From Rhizobium sp. (GTDB taxonomy: Bacteria; Pseudomonadota; Alphaproteobacteria; Rhizobiales; Rhizobiaceae), in contig PEKW01000005.1 in NCBI GenBank assembly GCA_002796995.1, positions 334,238-394,803 on the forward strand: a stretch of 60,566 bases of DNA, read 5' to 3'. A model generated the notes under the pieces. The model saw only the letters and a list, made by a program, of their open reading frames with translations. It was not told the DNA's origin and did not search any database. How positions within the stretch are numbered: the stretch's first letter is position 1; each line of letters begins with the position of its first letter. Below are positions 8,156 to 15,915 of this stretch, in pieces. The translations under genes and the position numbers were made by a program.

Positions 8156-8692
8156 GTGCTCTCTCTCATCGACAAGTTCACCGACTGGATGGACCGTCTG
8201 GCCGAAACCGGCAGCCGCCGCGTGGCCCAGTCGAGCGGCCGCCGCTCCTTCCTCGCCCGCTCCGGCGCAGTGCTCGTCGGCGGCGCCCTGCTCCCAGTCC
8301 TTCCCTTCGATCGCACCTTCGGCCAGGCGACCGCCTGGGCGGCGGAAGAAGGCGACGCCTCGACCTGCGAATACTGGCGCTACTGCGCGCTGGACGGCAA
8401 TCTCTGCAATTCCTGCGGCGGCTCGCTGACCCAGTGCCCGCCCGGCTCGGAAATCTCCAAGGTCTCCTGGGTCGGCACCTGCACCAATCCGATGGACGGC
8501 AAGGACTACCTCGTCTCCTACAACGACTGCTGCGGCAAGGCGATCTGCGACAACAGCCCCTTCTGCAACACCAACGAGCGCGAGCGCCCCGGCTATCGCA
8601 TGGGCCTGCACAACGACATCAACTGGTGCATGGCCAACGCCTCGCAGGGCTATCACTGCACCGTCGCCGCCCTGGTGGGTCTCGCCGAATGA
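8156..8692 (+). CDS. aauA: Amine dehydrogenase small subunit, TTQ-bearing
   Basis: This catalytic subunit carries the tryptophan tryptophylquinone cofactor made from two of its own tryptophans. By alignment from memory with known small subunits, the TTQ pair is Trp105 (VSWVGTC) and Trp157 (INWCMAN), with conserved Asp80, Asp124 and Thr169. The mature part has twelve cysteines, enough for the six disulfides of the family. The leader has a twin-arginine motif (GRRSFLAR), so export is probably through Tat. RERPGY and LHNDINWCMAN resemble aromatic amine dehydrogenase more than methylamine dehydrogenase. The start is GTG at 8156 with AAAGGAACG upstream. All key residues are present. Confidence 0.93.
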   Translation: MLSLIDKFTDWMDRLAETGSRRVAQSSGRRSFLARSGAVLVGGALLPVLPFDRTFGQATAWAAEEGDASTCEYWRYCALDGNLCNSCGGSLTQCPPGSEISKVSWVGTCTNPMDGKDYLVSYNDCCGKAICDNSPFCNTNERERPGYRMGLHNDINWCMANASQGYHCTVAALVGLAE

Positions 8693-9132
8693 GACTGAGT
8701 GCTGCAATCATCCTGCTGGCGGGCCTCGGCTCGCCGGCAGCAGCACTCGCCGAAGACGGAGCAGCCCTGTTCGAGGCCTCCTGTTCCGCCTGCCACCAGT
8801 CCGGCGGGATCGGCACGCCGGGCATCGCTCCGCCGCTCAACGACCCGGCGTTATGGCAGCGCCTCGGCGCCAAAGCCCCGGACTATGTCGCGGGCGTCAT
8901 GATCTCGGGGCTTTCGGGCACCATCACCGCCGGCGGCCAGATGTATGCCGGGCTGATCATGCCGTCGCATGCGTCGATCTCCGACGCGGACCTGGCCGTG
9001 ATCGGCACCTATATCCTCTCGACGGTCAACGCGACCGGCCTCACCCTGGACGCGGCCCATCTCGAAGCGGCACGCCAGGCCAGGCCCTCGCATGCCGACC
9101 TGCGCAAGCTCCGCAAGGGATCAACGCAATGA
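8689..9132 (+). CDS. Periplasmic monoheme c-type cytochrome, first of two
   Basis: The 147-residue protein has a signal peptide ending ALAEDGAAL and one heme-binding motif, SCSACHQSG (Cys32, Cys35, His36), with Met in GLIMPSH as the likely sixth ligand. It is a class I cytochrome c. Its ATG overlaps the small-subunit stop, so it belongs to the same transcript. It probably takes electrons from the amine dehydrogenase, a role played by amicyanin or azurin in some relatives; no cupredoxin gene is seen here. An alternative role is in TTQ maturation, because no diheme mauG is present in the window. Confidence 0.88.
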   Translation: MRLSAAIILLAGLGSPAAALAEDGAALFEASCSACHQSGGIGTPGIAPPLNDPALWQRLGAKAPDYVAGVMISGLSGTITAGGQMYAGLIMPSHASISDADLAVIGTYILSTVNATGLTLDAAHLEAARQARPSHADLRKLRKGSTQ

Positions 9133-9605
9133 CCAACCGCCTCGCTCCCGCCCTCGCCATCGCCGCCCTGATCTCGACCTCGTTCGGCAGCTCGCCCGCC
9201 CTCCGTGCCGAAAGTGCCGCGCCGCTCTCGGCACGGGCCAATTACATCCTGCGCTGCACCGGCTGTCATGGTCTCGAAGGTGCCGGCAGCGAGATCGGCG
9301 GCATCCCCGATTTTCGCGGCTATGTCGGCGCCTTCTCGCGCACCGGGGACGGACGCGCCTATCTCATGCATGTGCCAGGCGTGGTGAACTCCAGCCTCAC
9401 CAATGCCGAGATCGCCGCGGTGATGAACTACGTCATGCAGACCTTCGGTGGGCCGTCCCTGCCGGCCGATTTCAAGCCGTTCACGGTGGGGGAGGTCGAC
9501 GCCCTGCGCGCCCATCCGGTCGAGGATGTCGTCGCCTACCGCCGCGACGTGGTGAAGGCGGTGACGGCCGCCGGTATTGCCACCGCCGGCTATCCCTGGC
9601 CGTAA
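9129..9605 (+). CDS. Periplasmic monoheme c-type cytochrome, second of two
   Basis: This 158-residue protein has a signal peptide (cleavage near LRAES) and one CXXCH motif, LRCTGCHGLEGAG (Cys43, Cys46, His47). Candidate sixth ligands are the methionines in LMHVPG or VMNYVMQ. It has little similarity to the cytochrome before it apart from the heme motif. The start ATG overlaps the previous stop by four bases, so the six genes from the large subunit onward form one coupled operon. The C-terminal 40 residues are helical and of unknown function. It may be the second carrier to the terminal oxidase or part of cofactor maturation. Confidence 0.88.
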   Translation: MTNRLAPALAIAALISTSFGSSPALRAESAAPLSARANYILRCTGCHGLEGAGSEIGGIPDFRGYVGAFSRTGDGRAYLMHVPGVVNSSLTNAEIAAVMNYVMQTFGGPSLPADFKPFTVGEVDALRAHPVEDVVAYRRDVVKAVTAAGIATAGYPWP

Positions 9606-9640
9606 ATCTTCGCGTCGGATAGAAAAAAGTCTGTTCTGGC

Positions 9641-9668
9641 GGGAATAAAATCGCCGCTTGCGATGTCT
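9641..9668 (+). promoter_or_regulatory. Candidate ECF-sigma promoter of the sigma/anti-sigma operon
   Basis: A -35-like element GGGAATAAAA (9641-9650) is followed, with 17 bases between GGAATA and GTCT, by a -10-like element CGATGTCT (9661-9668). The layout fits an ECF sigma promoter 56 bases before the first gene of the operon, suggesting autoregulation by the encoded sigma factor. No second copy was noticed in the window, so the consensus cannot be checked here. Confidence 0.45.
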
Positions 9669-9723
9669 CATGCACAGGTAGGCCCAGAACGGCGCCTGCC
9701 GCAAACTCTCCGGAGAGACATCC

Positions 9724-10095
9724 ATGAGAAACCGCATTCTCCTCACCATCGCGCTCGCCGCCTTTGCCGGCTCTGCGCTCGCCGCCCCGGTCAAGACCGT
9801 CAAGAGCGGCAAGGGTCCGGTCGTCGCCGCCGATAACGGCATGACCCTCTACACCTTCAAGAACGACAAGAAGGGCGTCTCCAACTGCTACGACGACTGC
9901 GCCAAGAACTGGCCGCCCTTCATCGCCGCTTCCGGCGCCAAGGCCGAAGGTGCATATTCGCTCGTGACCCGCAAGGACGGCACCATGCAATGGGCCAAGG
10001 ACGGCATGCCGCTCTACTTCTGGGTCAAGGACATGAAGGAAGGCGACGCCACCGGTGACGGCGTGAAAGGTGTCTGGAATGCCGCAAGGCCCTGA
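9724..10095 (+). CDS. Secreted protein with conserved Yx(FWY)xxD motifs
   Basis: The 123-residue protein has a signal peptide ending ALAAPVK and two copies of the Yx(FWY)xxD motif: YTFKND at 43-48 and YFWVKD further on. This family is annotated as a predicted lipoprotein of unknown function, but no lipobox cysteine is present here, so the protein should be free in the periplasm. Two cysteines (C55, C59) may form a disulfide. Its last codons overlap the start of the sigma-factor gene. Such proteins often sit beside ECF sigma/anti-sigma pairs, so it may be the sensed component or a regulon member. Confidence 0.85.
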   Translation: MRNRILLTIALAAFAGSALAAPVKTVKSGKGPVVAADNGMTLYTFKNDKKGVSNCYDDCAKNWPPFIAASGAKAEGAYSLVTRKDGTMQWAKDGMPLYFWVKDMKEGDATGDGVKGVWNAARP

Positions 10096-10633
10096 CGGCG
10101 ACAACCGGAGGCCGGGGGACATCTCCCCCGGCTCCGGCCCGTTCGAAAGCGACGTGCTGGCGCTGCTGCCGCAGCTCAGGCGCTATTCGCGCAGCCTTGC
10201 CCGCTCGGAAGCCGAAGGCGACGACCTCCTGCAGGATTGCGTCGAGAAGGCGCTGACCAACCGGCGTCACTGGCGCGGCGTCAACCTAAAGGCCTGGACT
10301 TACGCCATCATGACCAATCTCTATCGCAACCGCTACCGCCGCAATGCGCGCCATGCCGCCGTCAGCATCGACGAGGCGGCCGGGCTGCCGGCGGCCGAGA
10401 TTCACAGCGATCCGCTTGAGCGCGACCGGCTGGTCGCCGCCCTCAACAGCCTGCCCGAGGAGAACCGCGCCGTGCTGATGCTGGTCACCGTCGAAGGCTA
10501 CGGCTATCAGGAAGTGGCCGACATGCTCGACCTGCCGATCGGCACAGTCATGTCCCGCCTGTCGCGCGCCCGCCAGCGCCTGCGCGATCAATTGAACGAC
10601 AGCAACATCATTTCGTTGCGGAGACCGCGATGA
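10070..10633 (+). CDS. ECF-family RNA polymerase sigma factor
   Basis: The 187-residue protein has sigma-70 region 2 (LRRYSRSLARSEAEGDDLLQ and WTYAIMTNLYRNRYRR) and region 4 (GYGYQEVADMLDLPIGTVMS then RLSRARQRLR). It should redirect RNA polymerase to a small stress regulon, probably including its own operon. The GTG at 10070 has GAAAGG close upstream and overlaps the previous gene by 26 bases; an in-frame ATG at 10079 is an alternative start. The stop overlaps the anti-sigma gene start. The signal that releases it is not known. Confidence 0.92.
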   Translation: MSGMPQGPDGDNRRPGDISPGSGPFESDVLALLPQLRRYSRSLARSEAEGDDLLQDCVEKALTNRRHWRGVNLKAWTYAIMTNLYRNRYRRNARHAAVSIDEAAGLPAAEIHSDPLERDRLVAALNSLPEENRAVLMLVTVEGYGYQEVADMLDLPIGTVMSRLSRARQRLRDQLNDSNIISLRRPR

Positions 10634-11427
10634 CCGACCAGACCACCCCCGTCAGCGAAGACGACCTGCATGCCTATGTCGACGGCTATCTCGATACCGA
10701 TCGGCAGCGCGAGGTCGAGGCCTGGCTGGGCGCCAATCCCGATGCCGCCGCCATGGTCGCCGACTGGCAGCGGCAGAATGCGGACATCCGCGGCCTGTTT
10801 GCCGGCCGTGCCGAGCCCCGGGCGGACGACGCTGCCATCGTCTTGAAGTCCAGAGCCGCAGCCGCACGCGGCCCCGCCCCGGGCCTTCCGCGTGTCTGGC
10901 AGGCGGCCGCCGCCGTCTTGCTCTTCATCGGCGGCGCCTTTGCCGGCCAGTTGGCCCCGTCAATCTTGCCCGGCGAACGGCAGCCGGCGCTGCAGAGCGC
11001 GGCCGCCCTGCCCGACCAGTCGCACTCGGCCTTCCTGATCTATGCCAGCGACGTCCGCCATCCGGTCGAGGTCGGTGCCGACGAGCAGCAGCATCTCGCC
11101 GCCTGGCTCGGCAAGCGGCTCGACACGCCGCTGCACATCCCCGATCTCACCGGCGTCGGCCTGAAACTCGTCGGCGGCCGGCTCGTGCCGGTTTCCGGCA
11201 AGGCCGGTGCGCTCTTGATGTACGAGGACGATGCGGGCGAACGGGTCACCATCCTGCTCGGCCGCAACGAGGAAAACCGCGAGACCAGCTTCCGCTATGC
11301 CAGCGACGCGGGTCTCGAGACCTTCTACTGGATCGACGGCCCGATCGGTTATGCCGTGACCGGCGAGATCTCGCGCGAACGTCTGCAACAGGTAGCCGAC
11401 GAGTGCTATCGGCAGTTCGAGACCTGA
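10630..11427 (+). CDS. Membrane-anchored anti-sigma factor
   Basis: Residues 1-55 have the anti-sigma N-terminal pattern DDLHAYVDGYLDTDRQREVE then ANPDAAAMVADWQRQN, which binds the sigma factor in the cytoplasm. A single transmembrane helix lies near residues 89-108 (WQAAAAVLLFIGGAFAGQLA), leaving about 155 residues in the periplasm. The zinc-binding HxxxCxxC motif of ZAS proteins is absent, so it is not a zinc-dependent redox type. ATGA overlap with the sigma gene shows translational coupling and a fixed ratio. The periplasmic domain is the likely sensor, perhaps by contact with the secreted protein encoded first in the operon. Confidence 0.88.
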   Translation: MTDQTTPVSEDDLHAYVDGYLDTDRQREVEAWLGANPDAAAMVADWQRQNADIRGLFAGRAEPRADDAAIVLKSRAAAARGPAPGLPRVWQAAAAVLLFIGGAFAGQLAPSILPGERQPALQSAAALPDQSHSAFLIYASDVRHPVEVGADEQQHLAAWLGKRLDTPLHIPDLTGVGLKLVGGRLVPVSGKAGALLMYEDDAGERVTILLGRNEENRETSFRYASDAGLETFYWIDGPIGYAVTGEISRERLQQVADECYRQFET

Positions 11428-11433
11428 CGGCAG

Positions 11434-11459
11434 GCGGGCCGGAACCGCGTCCGGCCCGC
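11434..11459. terminator. Strong stem-loop between convergent genes
   Basis: GCGGGCCGGA and TCCGGCCCGC form a perfect 10-bp stem around a 6-base loop, between the end of the anti-sigma gene and the end of the minus-strand membrane protein gene. It could stop transcription from both sides. There is no T-run on either strand, so an intrinsic terminator is not proved. Confidence 0.5.
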
Positions 11460-11478
11460 AGGCTCGAAAACCGCCCGC

Positions 11479-12339
11479 TCAACCGGCGACCGGCAGTTCC
11501 ACCGCCGCCGACGTGCCGCCGCCCTGCGTGCCCGCCACGACCACGACCGGCAGCTTGCCTGGCCTTTCCAGATCCTCGGGCGACAGGGTCACCACCAGCA
11601 GGCCGGCATTCTTGAACACGCTGTCCCGCTTCTTGTCGCCGACCTTGACCGTGGATTTGTCATCAAAGCCGCTGCCGATCACCTTGAGCGTCAGGTCCGG
11701 GTCCCGCACCTTCTTTGCGGCAGGATCGAGCTTGTCGATCTTCGGCCGTGCCACCGGCGGCTTCTCGGCCGTGCGGAACACCGCCTTGAAGATCTCTTCC
11801 AGCTTGTCCGACGCCTCCTTGGCAAACATGCCGGCCAAAGCGCCGAGTGCGGCAAAGCCGAAGGGATTGGCCGTGTCCATCACCGCGCCGCTGTCGCTGA
11901 GCGAGGCCGAGAACAGCCCGCCGCGCACGACCATGTAGAGGAAGAGCGCCAGCCCCATACCGATCGGCACCTTCATCAGGTACCACCAGGTCCAGCTCGG
12001 CTCATAGCGGCCGAGGCCGTGGAAATTGGCGTAGGTGCGCGCCGCCGAAACCGCGCTGCCGAGCGCGCCGGAGACCAGCACGATCATCAGCAGGCGGACC
12101 TCGACCTGGTCGGTAAAATTCCACAGCGAGCGGATTTCCGGCACCGTCTTGCCCGGCGGCGTAAACGGGCTCGGCCAGATCGCCACCAGCAGGCAGGTGA
12201 AAAGAATGGGCAGGATCAGCAGATAGACGCCGAGCATGCGCTCGCGCCGCTTCTCCGCCGCCAGCGCCGCTTTGGTTTCCGCATCCAGGCTCTGCGCCTG
12301 TTGATTGCTTCCCGTCGGATTCGTCGTGTCCCCAGCCAT
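11479..12339 (-). CDS. Membrane protein with C-terminal IPT/TIG-like domain
   Basis: The 286-residue protein has a short polar N-terminus, then about four hydrophobic segments: LGVYLLILPILFTCLLVAIW, LLMIVLVSGALGSAVSA, KVPIGMGLALFLYMVVRG and FGFAALGALAGMFA. The C-terminal 90 residues contain LKVIGSGFDDKSTVKVGDKK and VVVVAGTQGGGTS, which resemble an IPT/TIG immunoglobulin-like fold (a gap for a naming motif GSGF, then strands). The start is ATG at 12339. The function is not known. The mix of a membrane domain and a single Ig-like domain suggests a surface or envelope role, but nothing in the neighbourhood supports a pathway. Confidence 0.6.
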   Translation of the reverse strand: MAGDTTNPTGSNQQAQSLDAETKAALAAEKRRERMLGVYLLILPILFTCLLVAIWPSPFTPPGKTVPEIRSLWNFTDQVEVRLLMIVLVSGALGSAVSAARTYANFHGLGRYEPSWTWWYLMKVPIGMGLALFLYMVVRGGLFSASLSDSGAVMDTANPFGFAALGALAGMFAKEASDKLEEIFKAVFRTAEKPPVARPKIDKLDPAAKKVRDPDLTLKVIGSGFDDKSTVKVGDKKRDSVFKNAGLLVVTLSPEDLERPGKLPVVVVAGTQGGGTSAAVELPVAG

Positions 12340-12423
12340 CCCGTCCCCCGGATTGCATCGCCTGCACACGATAGGAACGATACTCCAAGCCGGACCAAAT
12401 GCAACCGATCCGGGAGGACGCCT

Positions 12424-12801
12424 TTAGGATGAACGCAGGGGATCGTTGGTCAGCACGATCGGGCTGCCATGCGGCGTGGCCTCCGCCGCGCGTTTCCAGC
12501 TTTCCTGCAGCGCCAGCACCGTCTCCGTCTCGGCGAGCCCCTTGGCGGCGAGCAGCGTCGTCAAGGCCGCGACCCACCCGTCGAAATAGTCCGAACCGTC
12601 CTCGGCGCGCCCGGGCTTATGCAATTCCGCCGACAAGGTGTCTGCCCATTCGGCCCAGCTGAAGAGACCGCGCTCGTGCAGATGCACGGTCATGGCGAAG
12701 GCCTGCGCATGCCACGGCTCGGCAAAAACCGGATCGCCCTCCGCCGACTTAGCCAGGCCGGGCGACTGGCTCAATGCGGAGCGGATCTCACATGCGCTCA
12801 A
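12424..12801 (-). CDS. Nitrile hydratase accessory (activator) protein
   Basis: The 125-residue protein matches the P14K/NhlE-type activator, which is needed to load cobalt into, and so activate, cobalt nitrile hydratase. Recognisable segments are FAEPWHAQAFAMTVHLHERG, LFSWAEWADTL, and YFDGWVAALTTLLAAKGL, which echo the N-terminal part of the beta subunit. The likely start is TTG at 12801, overlapping the beta gene by 14 bases, with GAGAGC close upstream; no ATG gives the conserved N-terminus. It is the third gene of the operon. No amidase follows it. Confidence 0.88.
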   Translation of the reverse strand: MSACEIRSALSQSPGLAKSAEGDPVFAEPWHAQAFAMTVHLHERGLFSWAEWADTLSAELHKPGRAEDGSDYFDGWVAALTTLLAAKGLAETETVLALQESWKRAAEATPHGSPIVLTNDPLRSS

Positions 12802-13447
12802 GATAGCTCTCCCACGCGTCGATCGAAACGCTCAGCGTCGGATCGCAGCCGTCGCCCCAGATCTCGGCCGCCTCGAACACCACGGTATAGACCCATTGCG
12901 GGTTCTCGCCCTGTCCATGGGCGTTGTCGTCGGGGAAGACGAAGCTGCCCTGCACCGCCTCGATCCTGCCGACCTTGTCGCGCGCATAGCGCGGCAGGCG
13001 CATATGGGTTTCCGGATGAAAATTGCGGGTGCGCACGCGCTCGCCGGCGGCAAACTTCGGCTCGACATGCAGCGGCCGGTCGCACGGCCCGCCGCGGGCG
13101 AGCACGCCTGCCACCATCTCGGCCTTCAGCGTGCGCATCGGCACGGCCCCTTGCGTCAGGCTCTTCCCCGAACGAAGCTCGCCGCGCGTGGCAAATCCGT
13201 GCCGTTCCAGCAGCGTGTCCAGCGCCCGGATCCAGATCTCGTAATAGCTCGCCGAGAGGTATTCCGCGGGCGGAATGCTTTCGCGTGCGTGACGGCTCTC
13301 GTCAATGTTCCAGGCCCCGAAGGCACCGCAGGAGAGCGTGAGGCCGAGCGCGCGCTTTTCCCAGTCGGCATGGAAGACCGGTTCGTCCTTTTCCGGCGCG
13401 ACCGGGCCGAAACCCATCTGCCCACCGAGATCGTGCGGCCCGTTCAA
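12788..13447 (-). CDS. nthB: Nitrile hydratase beta subunit
   Basis: The 219-residue beta subunit forms the heterodimer or tetramer with the alpha subunit and closes the substrate pocket. It starts [15 protein letters not shown], as is usual for the family, and contains [19 protein letters not shown] and the C-terminal barrel with [20 protein letters not shown] and [15 protein letters not shown]. The start codon is TTG at 13447, overlapping the alpha stop (TGA) by two bases, with GGGAG upstream inside the alpha gene. The reading frame is open far upstream but that part is antisense noise. The ratio and coupling fit one operon with alpha first. Confidence 0.92.
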   Translation of the reverse strand: MNGPHDLGGQMGFGPVAPEKDEPVFHADWEKRALGLTLSCGAFGAWNIDESRHARESIPPAEYLSASYYEIWIRALDTLLERHGFATRGELRSGKSLTQGAVPMRTLKAEMVAGVLARGGPCDRPLHVEPKFAAGERVRTRNFHPETHMRLPRYARDKVGRIEAVQGSFVFPDDNAHGQGENPQWVYTVVFEAAEIWGDGCDPTLSVSIDAWESYLERM

Positions 13448-14109
13448 GATGCTACTCCCGGCGCAAGCGCCAGACCCGTGCCGATCATCGAATCGCGGGT
13501 GACGAGGTCCGCCAGCGCCGCCTCGTCCAGACCTTCGGTCCCGGCGGGGCGCTCGGGCACGACGAGGTAGCGCAGTTCCGCCGTCGAATCCCAGACGCGA
13601 ATCTGCGTTTCCGGGCTGAGCGTCACGCCGAATTCGGCCAGCACGGCGCGCGGATTGATGACGGCGCGCGAGCGATAGGCGGGCGCCTTGTACCAGACCG
13701 GCGGCAGCCCGAGCACCGCCCAGGGGTAACAGGAGCAGAGTGTGCAGACGACCATGTTGTGGGTGTCTGGCGTATTGAACACGGCCCGCATGTGCTCGCC
13801 CTGGCGGCCGGTATAGCCGAGGCTGGCGATCGCCGCGGTGGCATCGGCGCGCAGCCATTCGGCAAAGTCTGGATTGGCCCAGGCTTTCGCCACCACGCGC
13901 GCCCCGTTGCGCGGCCCGACCCTGGTTTCGTAGGTCTCGACAATGGCGTCGATCGCCGCCGGATCGATCAGCCCCTTTTCGGTGAGCAGGGTTTCCAGCG
14001 CCCGCACCCGCGCCTGCATGTCGCCGTAGTGGTTGTCGTGGTGATGGTGCCCATGCCCGTGGTCGTGCCCGTGGTCATGGTCGTGATGATCGTGGCTGTG
14101 GTCGGACAA
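13444..14109 (-). CDS. nthA: Nitrile hydratase alpha subunit, cobalt type
   Basis: Nitrile hydratase turns nitriles into amides in the cytoplasm. The 221-residue alpha subunit binds the metal through VCTLCSC at residues 121-127; Thr at the third position (Cys-Thr-Leu-Cys-Ser-Cys) indicates cobalt rather than iron. Other family blocks are [35 protein letters not shown] and [11 protein letters not shown]. The N-terminus is unusually rich in histidine: 14 of the first 28 residues. The start codon is TTG at 14109 with GGAAGAG upstream. The His-rich tail could bind Co or Ni before insertion, an idea from composition only. Confidence 0.95.
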   Translation of the reverse strand: MSDHSHDHHDHDHGHDHGHGHHHHDNHYGDMQARVRALETLLTEKGLIDPAAIDAIVETYETRVGPRNGARVVAKAWANPDFAEWLRADATAAIASLGYTGRQGEHMRAVFNTPDTHNMVVCTLCSCYPWAVLGLPPVWYKAPAYRSRAVINPRAVLAEFGVTLSPETQIRVWDSTAELRYLVVPERPAGTEGLDEAALADLVTRDSMIGTGLALAPGVAS

Positions 14110-14179
14110 ATCGCTCTTCCCCTCTGGCAGCGCCCAGTCTTAAGCACCCCCGCACGGTTGGCAAGAGCGCAGGCGACCG

Positions 14180-14773
14180 CTAGCGCAGCATCGGCCAGAG
14201 GCTGGCGACGAGCAGCACCGCCATGGTGATGTTGAACCATTTGAGCCGCACCGGCACGGAGAGCCATTCGCGCAGCACCGAGCCGAAACCGGCCCAGGTC
14301 GAGACGCTCGGCACGTTGACCGCAGCAAAGACCAGGCCGATGACGAACACGCTCCACACGTAGCTGTTCGGATCGACATAGACGGCCATGGCGGTCACGG
14401 CCATCACCCAGGCCTTGGGATTGACCCACTGGAAGGCGGCGGCACCCAAAAAAGTCATCGGCCGGGCCGAGGCCTTGCCTTCGCCGAGCGTGCGCGAAGA
14501 TCCGATCTTCCACGCGATGTAGACGAGGTAGAGACCCCCGGCGATCTTCAGGCCCGTATAGAGGATCGGCACGGTTGCCAGCAGCGCCCCGAGCCCGAGG
14601 CCCACGCCGATCAGAAGCGACAGAAACCCGGCGCCAATGCCCAGCATGTGCGGAATCGTGCGGCGGAAGCCGAAATTCACCCCCGAGGCGAACAGCATCA
14701 TGTTGTTCGGCCCCGGTGTGATCGAGGTGGCGAAGGCAAAGGTCACAAGGGCGGTCAGCGTCGCCGTATCCAA
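14180..14773 (-). CDS. LysE/RhtB-family amino acid exporter
   Basis: The 197-residue protein has the LysE family start FATSITPGPNNMMLFASGVN and six hydrophobic segments, with the typical AFQWVNPKAWVMAVTAMAVY block in the middle. LysE proteins export amino acids or related compounds across the inner membrane, driven by the proton or sodium gradient. The start is TTG at 14773, giving the N-terminus expected for the family, with GGGAG upstream. It lies 70 bases before the nitrile hydratase operon on the same strand, so it could be co-transcribed with it. The substrate is unknown. Confidence 0.85.
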   Translation of the reverse strand: MDTATLTALVTFAFATSITPGPNNMMLFASGVNFGFRRTIPHMLGIGAGFLSLLIGVGLGLGALLATVPILYTGLKIAGGLYLVYIAWKIGSSRTLGEGKASARPMTFLGAAAFQWVNPKAWVMAVTAMAVYVDPNSYVWSVFVIGLVFAAVNVPSVSTWAGFGSVLREWLSVPVRLKWFNITMAVLLVASLWPMLR

Positions 14774-14920
14774 GGCAGGTCTCCCGAAGAATTTGCCGCA
14801 CGATAGTGAGGCGTAACCTGCCCCGCCACCGCAGATTTGTCACCATGGCAATCCGCCATGGATTGAAACCGCCCGACGCTCGACTAAGCTGGAGGACATG
14901 CCAAGCGATGAGGAGTCCCG

Positions 14921-15766
14921 ATGCACGATCCGATCCCGACCGTCACCCTGCCCTCCGGCATCGACATTCCGGCGCTCGGCCTCGGCACCTGGCAGATGGG
15001 CGAGGTGAAGGCCCGGGCCAATGACGAGATCGACAGCCTCAGGCTCGGCCTCGATCTCGGCATGACGCTCATCGACACGGCGGAAATGTATGGCGAGGGC
15101 GGCGCCGAACGCATCGTCGGCAAGGCGCTCGAAGACCGGCGCGACGAGGTCTTCCTGGTGAGCAAGGTCTATCCGTGGAACGCCAGCCGCACCGGCACCA
15201 TCGCCGCCTGCGAGGCGAGCCTGCAAAGGCTCGGCACCGACCGCCTCGACCTCTACCTCCTCCACTGGCGCGGGGAGCATCCGCTCGCAGACACGGTCGC
15301 CGCCTTCGAGCAGTTGAAGGCCGCCGGCAAGATCGGCGCCTGGGGCGTCTCCAACTTCGACACCGCCGACATGGAGGAACTGCTGACCGTGCCGCAGGGC
15401 GAGAATTGCGCCGTCAACCAGGTGCTCTACAACCTGTCGCGCCGCGGCATCGAATACGATCTTCTGCCCTGGTGCCAGAGCCACGGCATTCCGGTCATGG
15501 CCTATTCGCCGATCGAGCAGGGCCGCCTCGTTCACCATCCCGACCTGATCCGCATCGCCAAGGCCTACCAGGCCACGCCCGCCCAGGTCGCGCTTGCCTT
15601 CATTTTGGAACGCGACGGCGTGGTCGCCATCCCGAAGAGTTCCAACCTCCGGCGCGTGCGCGAAAACCGCGACGCCGTCGACCTCGACATTTCCGACGAG
15701 GACTGGGCCGCCCTCGATGCCGCCTTCCCGCCCCCGGCGCGCAAGACGGCGCTCGACATGCTGTAA
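14921..15766 (+). CDS. Aldo/keto reductase
   Basis: This 281-residue NADPH-dependent reductase has the AKR catalytic tetrad Asp52 ([11 protein letters not shown]), Tyr57, Lys82 ([11 protein letters not shown]) and His115 (LYLLHWRGE), plus the cofactor-binding segment [20 protein letters not shown] near the C-terminus. It resembles the YeaE-like group of small bacterial AKRs acting on aldehydes such as methylglyoxal. The ATG at 14921 has GAGGAG upstream. It faces away from the LysE gene and is probably a single-gene transcript. The natural substrate is not evident. Confidence 0.92.
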   Translation: MHDPIPTVTLPSGIDIPALGLGTWQMGEVKARANDEIDSLRLGLDLGMTLIDTAEMYGEGGAERIVGKALEDRRDEVFLVSKVYPWNASRTGTIAACEASLQRLGTDRLDLYLLHWRGEHPLADTVAAFEQLKAAGKIGAWGVSNFDTADMEELLTVPQGENCAVNQVLYNLSRRGIEYDLLPWCQSHGIPVMAYSPIEQGRLVHHPDLIRIAKAYQATPAQVALAFILERDGVVAIPKSSNLRRVRENRDAVDLDISDEDWAALDAAFPPPARKTALDML

Positions 15767-15855
15767 GCGCCGCCCCTGTATCCCGTTCGGATCCGTGGAT
15801 CAGTTATTTAGGCATAAAGCTAAATATCAAAATCTATGCAGCACTGGACTTTTAG

Positions 15856-15880
15856 GGGATTTCCTAATTATAGAAATCCC
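15856..15880. promoter_or_regulatory. Perfect inverted repeat in an AT-rich region upstream of the ArsR-type gene
   Basis: GGGATTTC and GAAATCCC flank a 9-base centre, 36 bases before the GTG start. The surrounding 100 bases are far more AT-rich than the rest of the window, as expected for a promoter. The palindrome is a good candidate operator for the autorepressed ArsR protein encoded next. Confidence 0.5.
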
Positions 15881-15915
15881 GACCAGACTATCGCATGTAA
15901 AGACGGAACTTCGGC

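Noticed and set aside
9606..9723. A continuation of the amine dehydrogenase operon into the next gene
   Set aside because: The gap holds a separate ECF-type promoter and the next genes form a sigma/anti-sigma set.
14020..14109. The His-rich segment as a separate metal-binding peptide
   Set aside because: It is in frame with and joined to the nitrile hydratase alpha subunit, where shorter His-rich starts are known.
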